Below the pieces are notes generated by a model that was given only the letters and a program-made list of their open reading frames with translations, was not told the origin of the DNA and did not search any database. 33,254 bases of DNA, taken from assembly GCA_027024155.1 (NCBI GenBank), contig JALVTE010000071.1:1-33254 (forward strand). Reading direction: 5' to 3'. The DNA is from Campylobacteraceae bacterium. Lineage in GTDB: Bacteria; Campylobacterota; Campylobacteria; Campylobacterales; Sulfurovaceae. The position numbers and the translations under genes were made by a program. This document shows, piece by piece, positions 8,383-16,985 of this stretch. Each line of letters opens with the position of its first letter. The first letter of the stretch is position 1.

Positions 8383-10407
8383 TTATTGAATCTCTCCTTC
8401 GATAAATGCACAGCCTCTTGATGTTGCAGGGGTTGATGTGCCTGTTAGGGTTCCTATATCTATTGTTACATCATCTCCACTTTTTGAAGCTTTACTCTCA
8501 TCCATCGAAGAGCTTTGGCAGTCGCATTCTGTATTTATATCTTGAATCATCGAACCACCTTTTTTATAATCTATATTTTCTCTTCCATTTCCACTTAGAG
8601 TATCTTTTATTTTAACATTATCAGCATTACCTTCGCCTGTATTATCAACTTTAAAGCAGTATCTAATTATTGCACCTGGTATTCTTTTTGGTTTTGTTGT
8701 ATCGTTTACAGGGTCGCTAATAACTATAGAACTTTTTGTAATATGCATATCTGGCATAGCATTATTATCTTTTCCCATAGAATCAATAAGGTCACTGCTT
8801 GCATCTGTATCTGTAGTAGGCAAATAGTTGCTACAGCCATTATCTGACGCATTACCACTTGTAGTTAGCTCCCAACAAGCTGCTTTATCACTATCGTTTC
8901 CATTAGGTGTTAAAGATATAGATTGCCCAGCTGCTGCACCAGCTAATTCAGAACCTTTATCATAATCAAAAGAGACTGTGTTACCATTTACACTTGTTGG
9001 TATTGCATCAATATTCCCACCGGTACCATTTTTACCATAAGCTATATAATCTATAGGTCTACCATTAAATACTTTTCTTGTATTTGCATTACTATGTGTA
9101 GATGTAGTTAAATCATCATCTGGCAAAATCAAAAGCACATCATCATTATCAGAAGAGTTGCTACTACCATTATTCCAATAGGGGTTAGAACCTTGATAAA
9201 AATGTTTTACTCTACCACTGCAACTATTATTAGCAGGGTCTCCACCAGTATGATGAATTACATAATCCCCTTTTTCAACATGACATGATGGGAAGCGATA
9301 ATAATGAGTATCTTGGTCTGATAAAACAAAACCTTTTATATCACCAGCTTGAGTAACATATAACTCTACAAATTCATCATTATCTGTACCACTTTTAGTC
9401 TGTGCATACATTACTTCATTTATTTGCATACGAGTTCCAGGGTCTGAAATAAACTCGGTATTAAATGGTTGAGAAAAAGCTAATATAGATGCCTTCTCTG
9501 CTGTATGACTTCTCTCATCATCACTTGCTCTATCTTCATCAACTACTAATGTTATACCATCATCTTCTATCTTTTTTCGTCTAAACCAACCACCATCAGC
9601 TTCGTTACGAGAACTCTTTTTTGCAACTACCACAGGATTACTATATGTTTTGGAAAAATCTACTTTTACACCGCCATCATCCCAGCCATTTATCTTATTA
9701 TCTGTTAAAATTGTTTCATACTCTATTTTATTCTGTTTACTATCTGCAAAATAATGATTACCACCATTTAAACCGGAATCTATTGCCAAATAAGCTATTG
9801 TCTCTTTATTATCAATAGTACCATCATTTGTTTCTGAACGCTCCAATGCTATCTTAAAGCCACTAGAACTTACATCTTTAACTGCAACAGTTAGCCAAGG
9901 TTGAGAAACACTATCTGGTACATTTTCATCTGTTCTCTCATTATTTCTTGTCTGAATTTCTGTTAAAACTGTTGGATTTGTATTAAAACCATTTAAACTT
10001 ACACTATCCCAACTACTACCGAAAAAGGCGTATTTCTGCTGGTACTTTTTTGTAGATATAGTATCAGCAACTATTTTAGTACCATCTGGTAAGGTGTGGC
10101 TCCCCTTTTCTATTGCAATGTATGGAACTTTTGTCATCTTTGCATGTGGTCCATCTTCTCCTTGGGGCTCTATACTGTAAATATCGAAACCTGTTGTGCT
10201 AACATTTATTACTCTTAGAGTTGCAGGATTATTACCTTGTGTTGTTGGCAGAGTAAAAACAAGCGGTACAGTATCGTAAGTTTGTCTAAAATTTATATGT
10301 GTAATAGTATCATTTTTTGTCCTTTTAACAGTAATAGTATCTGCCTCCATCTTCCATGCAAAGAGGCTATTTAACATTAACGATAGTAGTAAAATATATT
10401 TAATCAT
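8383..10407 (-). CDS. Exported lectin-like/lamin-tail/DUF11 surface protein
   Basis: Encodes 674 aa with a signal peptide ending about SLFA (residue 17). Residues about 25-315 contain three related beta repeats. The first pattern is TYDTVPLVF, then STTGFDIY, then YIAIEKGSHTLPDG. They resemble H-type-lectin/MshQ-like repeats in which an expected value or surface property is bound, but no activity can be read off. Residues about 327-510 look like a lamin-tail (LTD) domain (INEVMY, DEFVELY, GFVLSDQD, GDYVIHH). Residues about 552-674 are a DUF11-type module whose TTKPKRIPGAIIRY block is shared with the 367-aa protein of this locus. The start codon lies inside the end of the upstream barrel gene (8-base overlap), so the two are probably translationally coupled. 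It is the last gene of the five-gene set. Likely cell-surface or extracellular. Confidence 0.8.
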   Translation of the reverse strand: MIKYILLLSLMLNSLFAWKMEADTITVKRTKNDTITHINFRQTYDTVPLVFTLPTTQGNNPATLRVINVSTTGFDIYSIEPQGEDGPHAKMTKVPYIAIEKGSHTLPDGTKIVADTISTKKYQQKYAFFGSSWDSVSLNGFNTNPTVLTEIQTRNNERTDENVPDSVSQPWLTVAVKDVSSSGFKIALERSETNDGTIDNKETIAYLAIDSGLNGGNHYFADSKQNKIEYETILTDNKINGWDDGGVKVDFSKTYSNPVVVAKKSSRNEADGGWFRRKKIEDDGITLVVDEDRASDDERSHTAEKASILAFSQPFNTEFISDPGTRMQINEVMYAQTKSGTDNDEFVELYVTQAGDIKGFVLSDQDTHYYRFPSCHVEKGDYVIHHTGGDPANNSCSGRVKHFYQGSNPYWNNGSSNSSDNDDVLLILPDDDLTTSTHSNANTRKVFNGRPIDYIAYGKNGTGGNIDAIPTSVNGNTVSFDYDKGSELAGAAAGQSISLTPNGNDSDKAACWELTTSGNASDNGCSNYLPTTDTDASSDLIDSMGKDNNAMPDMHITKSSIVISDPVNDTTKPKRIPGAIIRYCFKVDNTGEGNADNVKIKDTLSGNGRENIDYKKGGSMIQDINTECDCQSSSMDESKASKSGDDVTIDIGTLTGTSTPATSRGCAFIEGEIQ

Positions 10408-13400
10408 TCTTTAGCACCTCTTTTATACTGCCTTGGTCAAATTTTACTTTTAATTGTAAATATACACCACTTCGGTAGTTATTTTGTCTTGCAAAGTCTT
10501 CATCTCTGAAGCCTACAATGTTATAACCAAATGTAATTACACTGTTTTTCCATGGCGAATACTCCATAAAAACACCGGCACCATAATCTAAATTTTTAGC
10601 AGTGTATGAGTGCAACAGGCTAACTTGTGCACCAAGGGCGAATTTATTGTTAATGTCATAAATAGCATGTAAACCTAAAAGGTCGGTTACAGAGCTTAAG
10701 CTTAAGCCATCTATATTATCTTTTACATACTTTAAGCCGTAGTGCATTCCAAGCTCTAGCCTATCGTTTGGCTTGTAATTTAGGTGCAGATTGTTAATAA
10801 ACTTAATAGTGTGCTCTTTTACACCTTGCTCATTTTTTAAGTTATCTTTGTAATCAAATCTATCTAAGAGTATCCAATCTGTCATCTCTGGACGATATGC
10901 AAACGAGAAGTTGGCATTTATATCTTGCTCTAGCTTATCGCCACTCCAAACTCTGTAGAAATCTGCTCCAAATGCCAAGCCTAAAGCATCGCTCTGCTTT
11001 ATATATACACCTGCATTTGCGGTTATCTTTTTCTCTATGTCTGAGACTTTAAAACCTAAGCGAAGATTAGAGCTAATATCTTTATGACTATAATTAAGTG
11101 CCATATTTAGGGCGTCATAATTGTTATTAGAGTTATTACTATTATACTCAATACTCTTTTCGTAACTAACTTTTAAATTAGCTGTTTTACTGAATTTAAA
11201 TAGTTTATCTACCGTGAAATTTTGATATAGTCTTGAACTATCTTTACTATTTTCATAAACTTGTGCAAATCTAAAGTTACTACTATCAGATATTTTATAG
11301 TTTAATCCTGCATTTGCTTTATAGTCTGTACCACTATTTTTAGCTTCTCTACTAAGAGTTGCAAAAACAGATGTTTTTTTATTTATGCGATAATCAACCC
11401 CAATAGTTGTAGTTGTTGGGTAGTCGCTATTTTCAAAGCTTCCTAGTGTCTGTTCGTGGCTAAGAGATAGCGTTAAATTATCATCTACCTTTCTCTCTAC
11501 AGAGGCAGTAAGTTGGTTTACTCCCTTTTCGCCACTACTCTTAGCGTATCTATAACCGATAGAGTTATTCCAAACTTTAGTTCTATAATTTGTAGCTAAC
11601 TCTAGCACCTTTTCATCGTGGCTTGTGTTGCCATCGTCTGTTTTGTTTTGGTAAGCGTTAGCTTTTAGAGTAAGATTTTTATTTACTTTTTGCTCTACTT
11701 CTACTCCGATTTTTCTAGTTGCACCTAAATCTTTACTTAATTGGTTTAGCCCAAACGCTTTGTCTTGCTTTCTAATGTAAGCTCTTGCTGTTGTTTTGTT
11801 GTGGTGGTACTTTAACTCTGCTAAATATGCATTGCCTTCGCTTATTGCTCCATCTTTTCTACTTTTAGAGTGCGCAATTTCTGCTTTAAAGTCTAACTTT
11901 TTATTTATTTTAACTTTAGCATCTATACCATAAAGCTTAGTTTTTTGTGTGCCACTATCCTCGTTTATATATGTAGCACCTACTTGATACTTCTTATTAT
12001 CACTATCGTAAGTAACTCTTGCTCCATATGTGTAGTGGCTACCTTTATCGCCTTTAACTTCATATTTTGCAACTATATATCTTGGGTTTAACTCTCTATC
12101 TTGGCTTAAAATCGGCTCTTTAAAGTAAATAGTTCCTCTGTCGTAATCTATATCGTAATCTTTGTATCTGCTAAGTTCTCTACTCTCTAAAATATTCTCT
12201 TCGTGGTGCTTTTGGCGAACTTCTATTGTTATCTTTTCACTACCCTCTATAATATCTTGGTGGCTTAATTTATAATATCCACTCGTTCCATCGCCTAATA
12301 TATCATCTCTAAAGAATAGCTTATCGCTCTTTGCAACAAAAATTGTCGCTTTAATATTTTTATTAGAGTATTCACTCTTTAAGCCTGTGAAACTTCGGCT
12401 ATAGTTTGCAAATTCTGTACCGCTAAAGCCTGTTTTAAAGTCTCCAAATAGGGCGTAGAAGTTATCTTTTTCTAACTTAACATAAAGCTTTTTAGTAGAT
12501 GGGGCTTCACTTTTTTGCACAGAGTTATCTTGATAAATTTTATAATACTTGTCTGGGTCTATTGTATCAAAAAGCTCTCGCTTCTCTTTGCCACTATCGT
12601 AAGCAATAGTTGCTAGCCACTTACCTTTAATACGCCCTTTTGCAAAGAATGCAACTCTGCCTTTATGGTATAACCTCTCACTGCCATCACTGCTTGTGTG
12701 TGAGCTTATAGTCTCGTAGCCAACAGTTCCTTTTGCAAAACCTACCAAAATCCAATCTCTTAAGTACGGTTTTAACTTTGTTTTAACTTGCAAAGCGTCG
12801 CTAAACTTTAGTGTAAGTTCGCCAACTTTTGTAGTTGGTTTTAGGCGAATATATGCAATACCCTTAGAGTCGATTCTATACTGCCCTTTACCATTGCTAA
12901 GAGTTTGAGGTGTATAACCACCATCTACAGTGTAGCTTCCAACTAAACCACCACGAAGAAGGTGTCCATTTTTTCCTCTAAATCTTACAGCGATAATTGG
13001 GCTATGTTTGCCATCTGCTTTTAAGTAACTATACTCTGGTAAAAACTCTACACTAGCAGGTGCGTGGCTCTCTACATAGATAACTCGGCTAAGTCTATCT
13101 ATAACAATGCCTCGTTTTTTTACTATAGCTTCAAATCTATTCTCTCCATTTGCTAAATCTATTCCCTTAAAGTGGATAATTTGCATTTTGTGGTTTTTAC
13201 TTCTAAAAATCCCTTCGTAATGCACCATATCTACTTTGTGCCCATTTAGTCTAAGCTCTACTGCACATCTTTTTGGTGTTAAAATAGCAACTCTAGTCGA
13301 TGGAATATCTGGCACCCAACCTTTTGGTGGCCAAACTAATTTAGCACGCTCTCCTAAAGTGTCTATACTCTCTGGTGTATATTTTGGCATATACTCTTGA

Positions 13401-15247
13401 TGTGTCGGCTTACTCCAAGTATAGTCTCCATCTTTTGGCTCAGCTTTTCCGCCAGCATCTACCATTTTTACGCTATCGTCTGCTTTAACTATTTTGCTAA
13501 TCTCTTCATTTAACTTGCCACCTGTATTAAACTCTACAATCGCAGTATCACTCTTTAAGTTTTTCTCTAACTGTAAATTATAAATTAGTGTTGCAGCTAT
13601 TGATTTAGTAGGCTTTGCACCTGGTAGTGTGCGAATTGTTAAACTAACTTCACCACTCTCATCTAGTGCAACTGCTACTAAATTATCTTTTAGCTCAGCT
13701 TCTATATTGTTACTTGTAGAGTGCTTTTCATACTCTAAACCTTCGCTAAGTTCAAGTACAGCTATTGGCTCTTTTAACTTTTGATTACCTGTAAGCTTAA
13801 TTGTAAGTTCAACCTCTTTAGGGCTAACCTTTTTTATACTTAAATCAAACTCACTCTTAGCAACTTTTTTAGCAATTTTCTCTAAACAGAAATCTGCTCT
13901 TTTTAACTCGCCATGATAAAGCTCTACAAATTGCGAAATATTTGAGTCTGCAAATCTTGTATTATCAATACACTTTGCTACATTGTAGCGCCCTTTAAAG
14001 CTCTCGGTATCGATTTGCACTACATGCGTACCATTAGCTACATTAACAAAATGGTATTTACCCTGCTTATCAGTTACGCTATATCGTCCATCTTCCAGAT
14101 AGACTCTAACACCCTCTATGCCATACTTAGCCGAAGAGTTACTATCGTTTGTATTGTTTGTATCTTTTGTAATATTTGCATCGTAAACTTGTCCTAAAAT
14201 ATAGCCTTTGCTTCTGTATAAATCCTCTTCTATTTTTAACTTAGTAGTTGCCACATTAGAGCGAGCACCAAAACTTGTAGCTCCCCAAGCTCTGTTTATT
14301 GCCTCGTCTCCAGCACCTGCACCAATTAGTGCTACATATGTAATCTCTACACTAGAGTGAGCTGCTAAATTGTCATAAACAGCAGTTAGCGTTTTACCAT
14401 CTTTTGAGATTGTCGGCTCAGCCTTAACTCCAGCAATTTTAAAGCTACCATCTATATACTTAAGCCCATTTGGCAATCTGTCGTTTATAGTTACATTTTT
14501 TAAATCTATTTTACTAATATTTTCAAGAGTTACTGTATATAGTATATGTTCACCAACGCTTGCAACACTTTTAGATTGCTTTTTTGTAGCAATAAGCCTA
14601 GAGCTAAGTTCTGCTACAACTGCTTTTGCTTCTACTACTACATTTGTACCGTTATCATTGTATAATGCGGTAATTTTATTCCCGCCCTTAAGAGATAATT
14701 TACCATCATTATCATTAGCTTTTTCGTTAGTTCCTAAAATAAAGCCAATAAACTCTCCACTATTTGGGCTACTCTCTTTTAAAATAAGTTTTTCTCTATC
14801 GCCAGTATATGGGTTTACAATCTCTATCTCTATACTCTCTTGGGTGCTTGCATTAGTATCTTGGTCTAAATCGGTAACTTTTACAATTATTAAATCGTTT
14901 TGCATATAACTGGTAGTTTTTTGCATACCCAAAGAACTTGGAGTAGTAACTTCTGTACCATCTGGCAGTTTTGTCTTATCTACCAATACTCTGTTACCAT
15001 CTTTATCTATATAGTAAGTTGGCTCTAAATTCTGTTTTTTTTCATTTGGATTATAAGAGTAAAATTCGATAGTAGCAGGAGTTTTAGTAATTTTAGTTAC
15101 AACTTCATTAGTAGTCTGATTCTTATCTACCCCACCAATATTATAACTAACAGATGCAATATTCTTAATCTCTTGCCCAACAACAGCACCAAAAACAGAA
15201 GATGAAAAAAGAGCAGTAGTGATTAATAAAATAAAAAACTTTTTCAT
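10400..15247 (-). CDS. Large DUF11/SdrD-like protein with outer-membrane beta-barrel C-terminus
   Basis: Encodes 1615 aa with a signal peptide cut near residue 20 (VFGAVVGQ). Residues 21-45 carry the GQEIKNIASVSYNIGG motif shared with two other proteins of the locus. Residues about 218-340 are a DUF11 module (VGEHILYTVTLENI, NVTINDRLPNGLKYI). Residues about 347-455 are an SdrD-B/carboxypeptidase-regulatory-like domain (GYILGQVYD, GIEGVRVYLEDG, VTDKQGKYHF). Residues about 728-825 are an invasin-like Ig domain (APASVEFLPEYSYLKADG). From about 835 to the end there are many alternating amphipathic strands joined by short turns (for example KINKKLDFKAEIAHS, TLGLSHE-like strands), typical of an outer-membrane barrel. 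It could be an anchor or secretion/assembly platform for its neighbours, but that is inference. RBS AAAGGAG lies before the ATG at 15247. The end overlaps the 674-aa gene. Confidence 0.85.
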   Translation of the reverse strand: MKKFFILLITTALFSSSVFGAVVGQEIKNIASVSYNIGGVDKNQTTNEVVTKITKTPATIEFYSYNPNEKKQNLEPTYYIDKDGNRVLVDKTKLPDGTEVTTPSSLGMQKTTSYMQNDLIIVKVTDLDQDTNASTQESIEIEIVNPYTGDREKLILKESSPNSGEFIGFILGTNEKANDNDGKLSLKGGNKITALYNDNGTNVVVEAKAVVAELSSRLIATKKQSKSVASVGEHILYTVTLENISKIDLKNVTINDRLPNGLKYIDGSFKIAGVKAEPTISKDGKTLTAVYDNLAAHSSVEITYVALIGAGAGDEAINRAWGATSFGARSNVATTKLKIEEDLYRSKGYILGQVYDANITKDTNNTNDSNSSAKYGIEGVRVYLEDGRYSVTDKQGKYHFVNVANGTHVVQIDTESFKGRYNVAKCIDNTRFADSNISQFVELYHGELKRADFCLEKIAKKVAKSEFDLSIKKVSPKEVELTIKLTGNQKLKEPIAVLELSEGLEYEKHSTSNNIEAELKDNLVAVALDESGEVSLTIRTLPGAKPTKSIAATLIYNLQLEKNLKSDTAIVEFNTGGKLNEEISKIVKADDSVKMVDAGGKAEPKDGDYTWSKPTHQEYMPKYTPESIDTLGERAKLVWPPKGWVPDIPSTRVAILTPKRCAVELRLNGHKVDMVHYEGIFRSKNHKMQIIHFKGIDLANGENRFEAIVKKRGIVIDRLSRVIYVESHAPASVEFLPEYSYLKADGKHSPIIAVRFRGKNGHLLRGGLVGSYTVDGGYTPQTLSNGKGQYRIDSKGIAYIRLKPTTKVGELTLKFSDALQVKTKLKPYLRDWILVGFAKGTVGYETISSHTSSDGSERLYHKGRVAFFAKGRIKGKWLATIAYDSGKEKRELFDTIDPDKYYKIYQDNSVQKSEAPSTKKLYVKLEKDNFYALFGDFKTGFSGTEFANYSRSFTGLKSEYSNKNIKATIFVAKSDKLFFRDDILGDGTSGYYKLSHQDIIEGSEKITIEVRQKHHEENILESRELSRYKDYDIDYDRGTIYFKEPILSQDRELNPRYIVAKYEVKGDKGSHYTYGARVTYDSDNKKYQVGATYINEDSGTQKTKLYGIDAKVKINKKLDFKAEIAHSKSRKDGAISEGNAYLAELKYHHNKTTARAYIRKQDKAFGLNQLSKDLGATRKIGVEVEQKVNKNLTLKANAYQNKTDDGNTSHDEKVLELATNYRTKVWNNSIGYRYAKSSGEKGVNQLTASVERKVDDNLTLSLSHEQTLGSFENSDYPTTTTIGVDYRINKKTSVFATLSREAKNSGTDYKANAGLNYKISDSSNFRFAQVYENSKDSSRLYQNFTVDKLFKFSKTANLKVSYEKSIEYNSNNSNNNYDALNMALNYSHKDISSNLRLGFKVSDIEKKITANAGVYIKQSDALGLAFGADFYRVWSGDKLEQDINANFSFAYRPEMTDWILLDRFDYKDNLKNEQGVKEHTIKFINNLHLNYKPNDRLELGMHYGLKYVKDNIDGLSLSSVTDLLGLHAIYDINNKFALGAQVSLLHSYTAKNLDYGAGVFMEYSPWKNSVITFGYNIVGFRDEDFARQNNYRSGVYLQLKVKFDQGSIKEVLKND

Positions 15248-15275
15248 TACTTATACTCTCCTTTCATATTCTGTC

Positions 15276-15300
15276 TAAACCGAGGAAAAACCTCGATTTA
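15276..15300 (-). promoter_or_regulatory. Intercistronic hairpin starting at the stop codon of the 367-aa gene
   Basis: On the coding strand TAAATCGAGG, a TTTTT loop and CCTCGGTTTA form a 10-bp stem with one U-G pair. The TAA is the stop codon of the 367-aa gene, and the RBS of the 1615-aa gene follows about 20 bases later. No U-tract follows the stem, so it looks like an mRNA-stabilising or attenuating element rather than a classical terminator. Confidence 0.5.
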
Positions 15301-16401
15301 ATTAACCTCTGTTTCAATATAAACACAAGTATGCTTATCACCATTTTCAACATTAATATGTTCTATAGTTACCTTATTATTAGTACTATCTACAGTTGTA
15401 TCATCACTAATTCCATTGGTTGAGCCTGATATACAACTATTACAAGAAGTTTGATTTTCATCTTTTTTAGCACTACTCTTTGTATTATCTGTTAATAAGT
15501 TACTATCTATAGTATCTGTAATATTTGCATCACTTACATCACCTGTTCCTGCATTATGAACATCAAACATATATCTAATAATTGCTCCTGGAATTCTTTT
15601 TGGTTTTGTAGTACCATTTACAGGGTCACTAATTACACAAGAAGTTTTAGTTACATCAAGTACAGGAGTTACAATTCTATATCCACTTCTTGCAGCTTCT
15701 TTACCATCTTTAGCTGTATCGCCTTTACCTTGATTACTTGAACCTAAAGTATCATCACTAACACCATCAGCTAAAACAACATCAACTTGATCTTGTGTAT
15801 CATGATCACTCTCTGTCTCTGCTGTATTTCCACTACTATCTGTTACTGCTGTTGCCAATAATTCTACGTTCATAATATCTTGGTCATCCCCACCATTAGC
15901 TGCATCTTTAATATCTGCTCTAACATAACAAGTTGCATTTGTATCTTGTTTTACTTGAATTGTAAAATCTGTTGCCCAATCTGCTGTTTTAGAATTTCCA
16001 TCACCATCTGTATAATCACATTTAATCTCTAAATTATTAACATCATCATTATCTTTATCGCTATTATAATCTGCTTCTTTATCATTTGCTAAGTTAGCAA
16101 CTGTAAATTTAAAATATTGATTTTCGTTACCTTCGTTTTTAAATTCGTAATTCGTAATTCTATCTTGTTGTCCTGGTGTAACCTCTGTTTGGTTAGTATC
16201 ACTAGTTACTAAAACCATATCTACTTTTTTATCCACTTTAAAACTATCAGTATTAGAAGTTTTATCTGGCTGTGCTACTCCACCAGCACTATAACTTAAA
16301 GTTGCAGTGTTGTTAATATCTGTTCCTGCTTGTGTTCCTGCCCCAAATAGGCTAGATACTGCAAACATTGAAATTGCAGTTGCTACTATTATCTTTTTCA
16401 T
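15298..16401 (-). CDS. Acidic exported DUF11-type protein (possible structural subunit)
   Basis: Encodes 367 aa with a signal peptide ending near SSLFGA (residue 21). The mature N-terminus GTQAGTDINNTATLSYSAGG matches the motif in the 305-aa and 1615-aa proteins. The middle is rich in Asp/Asn/Thr (for example SDKDNDDVNN), and the mature protein is strongly acidic. Residues about 248-367 form a DUF11-type module (TTKPKRIPGAIIRY, then FDVHNAGTGDVSDANITD) with several Cys residues, including CNSC. Eleven bases separate it from the 156-aa gene upstream, and the start has RBS AAGGATAGAAGAG. The hairpin at its stop codon could raise its expression over the barrel gene, as for a major subunit. That is inference and no polymer has been shown. 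Confidence 0.8.
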   Translation of the reverse strand: MKKIIVATAISMFAVSSLFGAGTQAGTDINNTATLSYSAGGVAQPDKTSNTDSFKVDKKVDMVLVTSDTNQTEVTPGQQDRITNYEFKNEGNENQYFKFTVANLANDKEADYNSDKDNDDVNNLEIKCDYTDGDGNSKTADWATDFTIQVKQDTNATCYVRADIKDAANGGDDQDIMNVELLATAVTDSSGNTAETESDHDTQDQVDVVLADGVSDDTLGSSNQGKGDTAKDGKEAARSGYRIVTPVLDVTKTSCVISDPVNGTTKPKRIPGAIIRYMFDVHNAGTGDVSDANITDTIDSNLLTDNTKSSAKKDENQTSCNSCISGSTNGISDDTTVDSTNNKVTIEHINVENGDKHTCVYIETEVN

Positions 16402-16412
16402 CTCTTCTATCC

Positions 16413-16883
16413 TTACTTAATTTTTACTTTAAACTCAACATCTACTTTAGAGTGTGCAGGTACTTTATCTACTGTAAACTCTAATGCATTGTAATCTTTA
16501 ACTGTTGCTAATCTTTTAACTCCATTTTTACCCTTAATAAATAGTTTATCTGCTGTTGCATAACTTTTACCACCATCTATCGAATATAGAGTCTTAAATT
16601 TAGCATTTGACTTTTCGCTACCCTTAACTAAAACTACATTTTTGTTGATTGGGTCGCTTACCTTTACATTTGTTAATTCCTTATCTGTATCATTGTTAAT
16701 TGTATTTACATACTTAACAATATCATCAGGAACCACCTTTTTAACTGGAACCCACTTTTTAACTTTTTTACCACTTTTATCTTTTATTAATAACTCTTGG
16801 TAAGAGTGTAAAGTAATAGATACAGGCATTTTAGCCATTAGTGCTGTTAAGCTAAAAAGCAGTGCTATTAAAATTTGTTTCAT
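16413..16883 (-). CDS. Small exported DUF11-like protein
   Basis: Encodes 156 aa with a signal peptide ending about LTALMA (residue 17). The mature part is one beta-rich module with the DUF11 pattern: VVPDDIVKYVNTINNDTDKE, then LTNVKVSDPINKNVVLVKGS, and a final VPAHSKVDVEFKVKI strand. Such modules are Ig-like and found on bacterial surfaces and in secreted fibres. RBS AAGGAG lies before the ATG at 16883. It sits between the 305-aa and 367-aa genes. It could be a minor subunit or periplasmic partner, but nothing in the sequence decides this. Confidence 0.75.
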   Translation of the reverse strand: MKQILIALLFSLTALMAKMPVSITLHSYQELLIKDKSGKKVKKWVPVKKVVPDDIVKYVNTINNDTDKELTNVKVSDPINKNVVLVKGSEKSNAKFKTLYSIDGGKSYATADKLFIKGKNGVKRLATVKDYNALEFTVDKVPAHSKVDVEFKVKIK

Positions 16884-16930
16884 TCAAACTCCTTATATTT
16901 TTAATACGATACTACATCGAACCTAAACTA

Positions 16931-16979
16931 ATAGTCTACAGAGGTAACTACACAAAATATAGTTGCCTCTGTGGACTAT
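16931..16979. repeat. Long 20-bp inverted repeat between two operon genes
   Basis: Arms 16931-16950 and 16960-16979 are complementary over 20 bases with two exceptions, around a 9-base loop. As plus-strand RNA both exceptions are G-U pairs. As operon mRNA they are C-A mismatches. No U-tract follows in the operon direction. It may act as an attenuator, an mRNA-end protector or a small mobile palindrome. Confidence 0.6.
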
Positions 16980-16985
16980 AGAAAG

